The notes beneath the pieces were generated by a model that did no database searches, was not told the DNA's origin, and saw only the letters and a program-made list of their open reading frames with translations. From Stentor coeruleus (lineage: Eukaryota > Ciliophora > Heterotrichea > Heterotrichida > Stentoridae), in NCBI GenBank assembly GCA_001970955.1, contig MPUH01000135.1:33670-97669 (forward strand): a stretch of DNA of 64,000 bases, given 5' to 3'. Shown here in pieces: positions 59,589 to 64,000 of this stretch. Each line of letters opens with the position of its first letter. Within the stretch, counting starts at the first letter, position 1. The position numbers and the translations under genes were made by a program.

Positions 59589-62500
59589 ATGTTTTATCTT
59601 ATATTTCTCTTTCTTGTATCAGGCGAAATAAATTTATCATACATCCCACCTAACAAAACTCCACCAAAACCAAGATCAGGGCATATCCAATGTAGTCTTC
59701 CATCTTCAAACTCACTTATAATATTTGGAGGAGCATATTCAGAAATCCTTTATAACGACCTTTGGCTTTTTACAATCAACACTTTATCATGGTCTGAAAT
59801 AAATCCAACAACATCCGAGCTCCCAAGTACAAAATATATAGGCGAAAGATCATATTTGGGTGGATTCATAAGCTCAACAACTGAAAAGTTTTACATTTTC
59901 GGTGGGAAATCGGACTTAGGTCCAAAAAATGATCTCTGGGAATTTGATTTAAAAAACAACATTTGGTCTTTTATATTAACAAAAAATCCTCCTTCAGCAA
60001 GGTTTGCATATTCATACACATCATTTGTTAAGGATGGAATTGAATATTTTGCTATTTATAGTGGAAAGAAAAAAAATATGTTGGATATTGATTTGATATT
60101 GTAAGGAATATTGTAGGTTAAATATGAATACTTTAGAATGGGAAAGAAAACTTAGTAATGGAGATGTGCCAAGTGCGTATAGTTTTGAGAATATGGGTTA
60201 TTATAATGGATGTATTTATTTTACTGGTATGAACTTGATGATTAATACTTTTAAGTATGATATTGATGGAGAAATGTGGAAGAATATTTCAAATCAGATG
60301 GAAACACATAATTTTAGAAGCTATGGGTCAGGGACTGTATTTGATGGATTTTTTTACCTTTTTTTTGGTTATGATTATTCAACAGATGACGACTTTGATT
60401 CTATAATTCGACTTGATTTAGCATCTGATTTTAACTTATGGGAAGATTTCCTCGTCATTCCAGAATTAAAATCAGAATCATTTTCTTTATCGCCTTTTTC
60501 TGAGAATATCTACATTTTTGGTGGGCTTAACTACCGAGGTTTTACAATAGAGAACAGACTAGCAAAAATAAATCTTAAAACAAAAGATTACACAATAATC
60601 AGCAGTTTATTTTTATATCCCGAAGGTAGATATTCAGGAACCATGTCAGTGATAAATTCCAAACTATACCTTTTTGGTGGTAAAAATTCTAAACAACTTT
60701 TTAATGACATGTGGGTTTATCATACAGATTCCCAACACTGGGAATCTTTAACTATTTCTGGAGAAGTTCCTTCACCTAGATACCAGCATTCAATTTGCAC
60801 TGAAGGGGATGCGATGATTTTATGGGGAGGTGTTGATTCAGGAGGATTAAAAAATGATTTATTTATATATAACACATTGACAAATTATTGGAGTCAAATA
60901 AACCCTTTATCTCTTATAATGCCAAGAGCAGCTAAAGCAGCTTGTATAGTTTCTAAGATTCCTAAAATTTATATTTATGGGGGAATTACTAATTCTGGTC
61001 ATTCTGGAGAATTATGGGAATTTGATATGAGTAGTTTAAATTATAAACTTATATCAAAATATAAGCAACTAGCTTATCATACTTGTGAAATTATTGAAAA
61101 TATTATTTATGTTATTTTTGGATCCGAGTCATCAGGTTTTACTCTTGGATGTGTTTATGAATTTAATATAACATCTCAAGTATGGGAAAAGTCTGAAGAT
61201 TTAAATGTTGATAGTGAAGTTACTTCATTAAGTCTTCATGCTTTTTTATATGATACTGTTTTGAGTATAGGAGGAGTTTTTATGCAGGTGACTGCAAAAA
61301 ATGAAGTTATGATTATCAAGAACTCCACTTTGAGTATTGATACTATTCCAAATTACGTCCATTCATCTAATTATATACACTATAAATCATCAATCTACTC
61401 ATTCGGTGGAGGTTCAAATTTTGATGACTTTATAGTCCCATCACTTGCTTCTTCTCTATTTTTCAGTATAGACTTAAATGATATATGCCAAAACAACAAT
61501 TGTACAGTTTTATGTTCAAGTGGTACATATAAAATCAATAATACTTGTAATGAATGTAGTCCAGGATATTATGCTGAAGGTAAAGGTAATAATAAATGTT
61601 TCCCATGTCCTTCTGGAACTTATAATCGAAATTATGGAGCTTCATCAAGTAGACAATGCTATCCTTGCCCAATAGGTTCTTTTTCAAGCATCCCCGGCTC
61701 AGCTCGTTGTCTTGATTGCCCACATAGTCAATTATGCCCAACAGGAAGTAAAGACCCAGCAATACAGCTTTTAAGAGAATCAACAAAATCAGTTCAGCCA
61801 TCAATTTACACTCCAAATACCGGGGGAAATAGTCTGACTTATCAAATTATCACAGGAATCATACTTTGTTCTGCTCTATTTCTCTTCATATCAATAGAAA
61901 AAACAAGAAAATATCTTAATATTGTAGATATTTACAAAGATAAACACAATTACAACCTTTATCAGCCAATGTCTCTTCAAAAAACATTTTATGGAGGTTT
62001 TTTCAGTTTAATCTTTTTATCACTTGTTATAATCCTAATAGGGTCAACTCTTATAGAATATGATCAAAATAACATCATTGAAAACAAAGGTTTTGTTCCA
62101 TTATTAGTTCTTGAAACTAAAGTTCCGAAATTTTCAGCAACATTATTATATATATATACTTCTTTTGAAGGTTATGGTGACTCATGTAGCCATAACAATA
62201 CTTGCAATTCTAATATAAACATTGAATATTCTAATATAAAAGGGTCTTCAATATCTTACACATGTGAATTATCTCAATTGAAAACTTGTAAAATCTCAAT
62301 AAAATGTATAGACTGCACAATTTATATAGGAGCTCAAGTTATTATATCATTATCAGAACGTTTAAGTTATGCTTCAGGTATTGAAATAAACATAACTTCT
62401 GATTCTTCATTACCTGATTCTATAAGCAGTTTAGTTTATTCTTTATACCCTTTGCCTAATTATGTGTTTATTGGTTCGAAAGCTAGCGAGTTTTTTTTTA

Positions 62501-63012
62501 CAATTATTTCTTCATATTTTACATCTGAAAGTAGTAGATGGGATAGTGAAAAAACTGGATATCATATTTCAAGTGAATTTCCCCCTATTAGTGGAAGCCA
62601 GTTTTTAAATTCGGAACTAGCAATAGCTTCTGGAATTAAAGCGCAAATAAATTTAGATATTAATAGTTCTGGGCTTTTAACACAGAGACTACTTAAACAA
62701 ACATGGCTTTATTTTTTATCTGGGATGCTAGGGTCAATTTTTGGAATACAAGGAGCGGTTGGAGCTGTTATGAGGATTTGTGAACAATATTGCGTTAGTA
62801 TTTTGAATAAAAAAAATATGAAGAGAAATTTTATTAATATTAAGAGAAAAAGGAAATTATTAAGTTTAGGAATTGATTGTCTGGATTCTGAAAATAATGT
62901 ACAGAATACGAGTAATAGTATTGAGAAAGATATTTTTTTTAAAGGACATGTGAGATATAATCAAGTTGCTCAAGGTAAAAAGGAGCTATTGGATATTGAG
63001 GATTTAGATTAA
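59589..63012 (+). CDS. Kelch-repeat, cysteine-rich multi-span membrane protein, copy 3, three exons, 1130 aa
   Basis: Exons 59589-59826, 59842-60100 and 60117-63012. Signal peptide MFYLIFLFLVSGE. Kelch units are LIIFGGAYSEILYNDLWLF, FYIFGGKSDLGPKNDLWEF, IYIFGGLNYRGF, LYLFGGKNSKQLFNDMWVY, MILWGGVDSGGLKNDLFIY and IYIYGGITNSGHSGELWEF. The cysteine-rich domain is at DNA 61480-61745 (CSSGTYK, CSPGYYAEG, CPSGTYN, CYPCPIGSF). Membrane helices lie near DNA 61850-61900, 61995-62060 and 62700-62770; the last carries GMLGSIFGIQGAVGAVM, conserved in all complete copies. The tail is longer than in copy 2 by about 20 residues. Intron 1 is stopless and 15 nt; intron 2 is 16 nt. Likely a cell-surface protein; function not known. 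Confidence 0.92.
59827..59841 (+). other. Stopless 15-nt intron 1 of kelch copy 3
   Basis: GTACAAAATATATAG, A at position 10, phase 1, no in-frame stop. Removal leaves a 238-nt first exon (identical to copy 4) and a 259-nt second exon (identical to all copies). Confidence 0.83.
60101..60116 (+). other. 16-nt intron 2 of kelch copy 3
   Basis: GTAAGGAATATTGTAG, the only 16-nt intron in the family; A at position 10, phase 2. Confidence 0.92.
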
Positions 63013-63385
63013 AATTATTAGTATGGTGGATTTTTTGTATAATTATTAGTATTTTAGACTATTGAATCTAAGATTTTTAGTGTGGGTATTGCTAAGTTTG
63101 ATTTTTATTTAGGAAGGTAAGGAAAGGAGATATAATCATTGCTTGGTAGGTTATTATGGGGTGAGGATAAGTTGGTTATAGAATAATAATTTATTGATTG
63201 AATAGATACTTGCATCTCTATTTAAGATGAAAATTTATGTGTTTAGCTTTATAAAAGATACAAAGACCTTAACCTTGATATAAAAAAAAGCAAAAATGTT
63301 GCATTTATTTTGTATACATAATTTCACTCGTAATATATTACAATTTAAATCTCTAACTTTTTACTATTTTCTAACATATTAATAA
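63013..63385. other. Intergenic region between kelch copies 3 and 4
   Basis: T/G-rich to about 63200, then A/C-rich with T-runs before the start of copy 4. No other feature seen. Confidence 0.5.
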
Positions 63386-64000
63386 ATGTTTTATTTCATT
63401 TTTCTAGTTCTTGCTTCAGGGGAAATAACATATTCCTACATCCCTTCCTACAAAACCCCTCCAAAACCAAGGGCTGGACATTTACAATTTAGCACAGAAA
63501 CTTCCACATCTTTCTTCATATTCGGTGGATTTTACTTGCAAATCCTCTACAATGACATATGGGTATTTTCAACAACATCTCTTTCCTGGTCTGAAATAAG
63601 GCCAACAAGCTTAGAAATGCCTAGTAAAGCATAATTAGCTGAAAGATCATATTTAGGAGGATTCATAAACTCGAAAAACGATAAATTTTACATTTTTGGC
63701 GGATCCTCAACCTTAGGTCCACAAAATGATTTTTGGGAATTTGATTTAAATAACTACAGATGGTTATCTTTACAAACACAAAATCCCCCATCTGTTAGAT
63801 ATGCATATGCTTATACAAATTTTATTAAAGATAATATAGAGTATTTTGTTATATTTGGTGGAAAACTTAAAGACAAATTAGACAATAGTTTAATACTGTA
63901 AAATATATTTAGGTTAAATACAAATACATTAGTATGGGAGGAAAAAACTAAAATAGGTGATATACCACCTGATAATAATTATGGGACTATTGTTTATTAT
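63386..64000 (+). CDS. Kelch-repeat membrane protein, copy 4, partial (cut by window end)
   Basis: Exons 63386-63623, 63639-63897 and 63913 to beyond 64000. Signal peptide MFYFIFLVLASGE, then the first kelch units (FFIFGGFYLQILYNDIWVF, then FYIFGGSSTLGPQNDFWEF, VIFGGKLKDK). The first open frame seems to stop after 82 codons at a TAA, but that TAA is inside intron 1 (63624-63638); after splicing the frame runs on to the end of the window. Exon lengths of 238 and 259 nt equal those of copy 3, its nearest relative by sequence (GERSYLGG/TERSYLGG). The remaining 900 or so residues lie outside the window. Confidence 0.9.
63624..63638 (+). other. 15-nt intron 1 of kelch copy 4
   Basis: GTAAAGCATAATTAG, phase 1, A at position 10. 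It covers the in-frame TAA. Confidence 0.9.
63898..63912 (+). other. 15-nt intron 2 of kelch copy 4
   Basis: GTAAAATATATTTAG, phase 2, A at position 10, same place as in the other copies. Confidence 0.9.

Noticed and set aside
1-64000. CRISPR arrays, insertion sequences, phage or viral genes, rRNA
   Set aside because: No regularly spaced identical repeats, no transposase or integrase motifs, and no rRNA-like stretch was found. The only direct repeats are seams, two short tandem duplications, the coding repeat and the intron-like array.
1-64000. Ciliate telomere repeats at the window ends
   Set aside because: Neither end shows tandem C/A or G/T telomeric units; the last gene is cut mid-frame.

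Overview
The window looks like macronuclear DNA of a heterotrich ciliate, most probably Stentor. Three things point there. (1) Several reading frames are rejoined only by removing introns of 15 or 16 bases that begin GTA, end AG and carry an A at position 10. (2) The conserved proteins (COPB2, UPF1, CDC73, ABCG) are open in the standard code, with tryptophans as TGG and no in-frame TGA; Blepharisma has similar introns but reads TGA as Trp. (3) The DNA is AT-rich and gene-dense, with single-gene transcription units on both strands. The species is an inference; I could run no search.

Layout. 1-10.6 kb: C2H2 zinc finger (-), ankyrin-like protein (+), ribosomal eL38 (+), zinc alcohol dehydrogenase (-), TPX2-like protein (+), CCDC34-like coiled coil (-), a three-repeat W...YFD protein (+). 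11-19 kb: a basic coiled-coil protein broken by an assembly seam (+), CDC73 (+), ABCG half-transporter (-) followed by a decayed second copy, cAMP-receptor-like 7TM protein (+). 19-32 kb: ankyrin-SAM-CaaX protein (-), decayed guanylate-binding-protein-like GTPase (+), twin CX9C protein (-), SHIPPO/PGP-repeat protein (+), uL30-family protein (+), GRASP (+), hypotheticals, and a long protein with KKPDLE-type repeats (+). 32-46 kb: NBR1-like autophagy receptor (-), COPB2 (-), UPF1 helicase (+), small hypotheticals, an atypical tail-anchored small GTPase (-), a tail-anchored TPR protein (+). 46-64 kb: a family of giant kelch/cysteine-rich membrane proteins (one on -, three on +, the last cut by the window end), a decayed fifth copy, two paralogous CaaX coiled-coil proteins (-), and a zinc-binding coiled-coil gene (+).

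The most unusual signal is at 53467-53744, inside that zinc/coiled-coil gene. It is a block of back-to-back units that each look like a complete 15-nt intron (GTA, A at 10, AG). The block itself starts with GT, ends with AG, and its removal joins two coding stretches in frame. The kelch family adds a second lesson: all four copies carry an intron at the same place, but in two of them it is 15 nt long without a stop, so a simple ORF reading swallows it as exon. The 259-nt exon that follows is exactly the same length in all four.

Three single-N positions (12034, 35994, 47878) are flanked by direct copies of the same sequence and are best read as unmerged contig overlaps. Two of them distort real proteins. 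Gene flanks show a consistent strand bias: A/C-rich and G-poor before the start, T/G-rich after the stop, on the sense strand.
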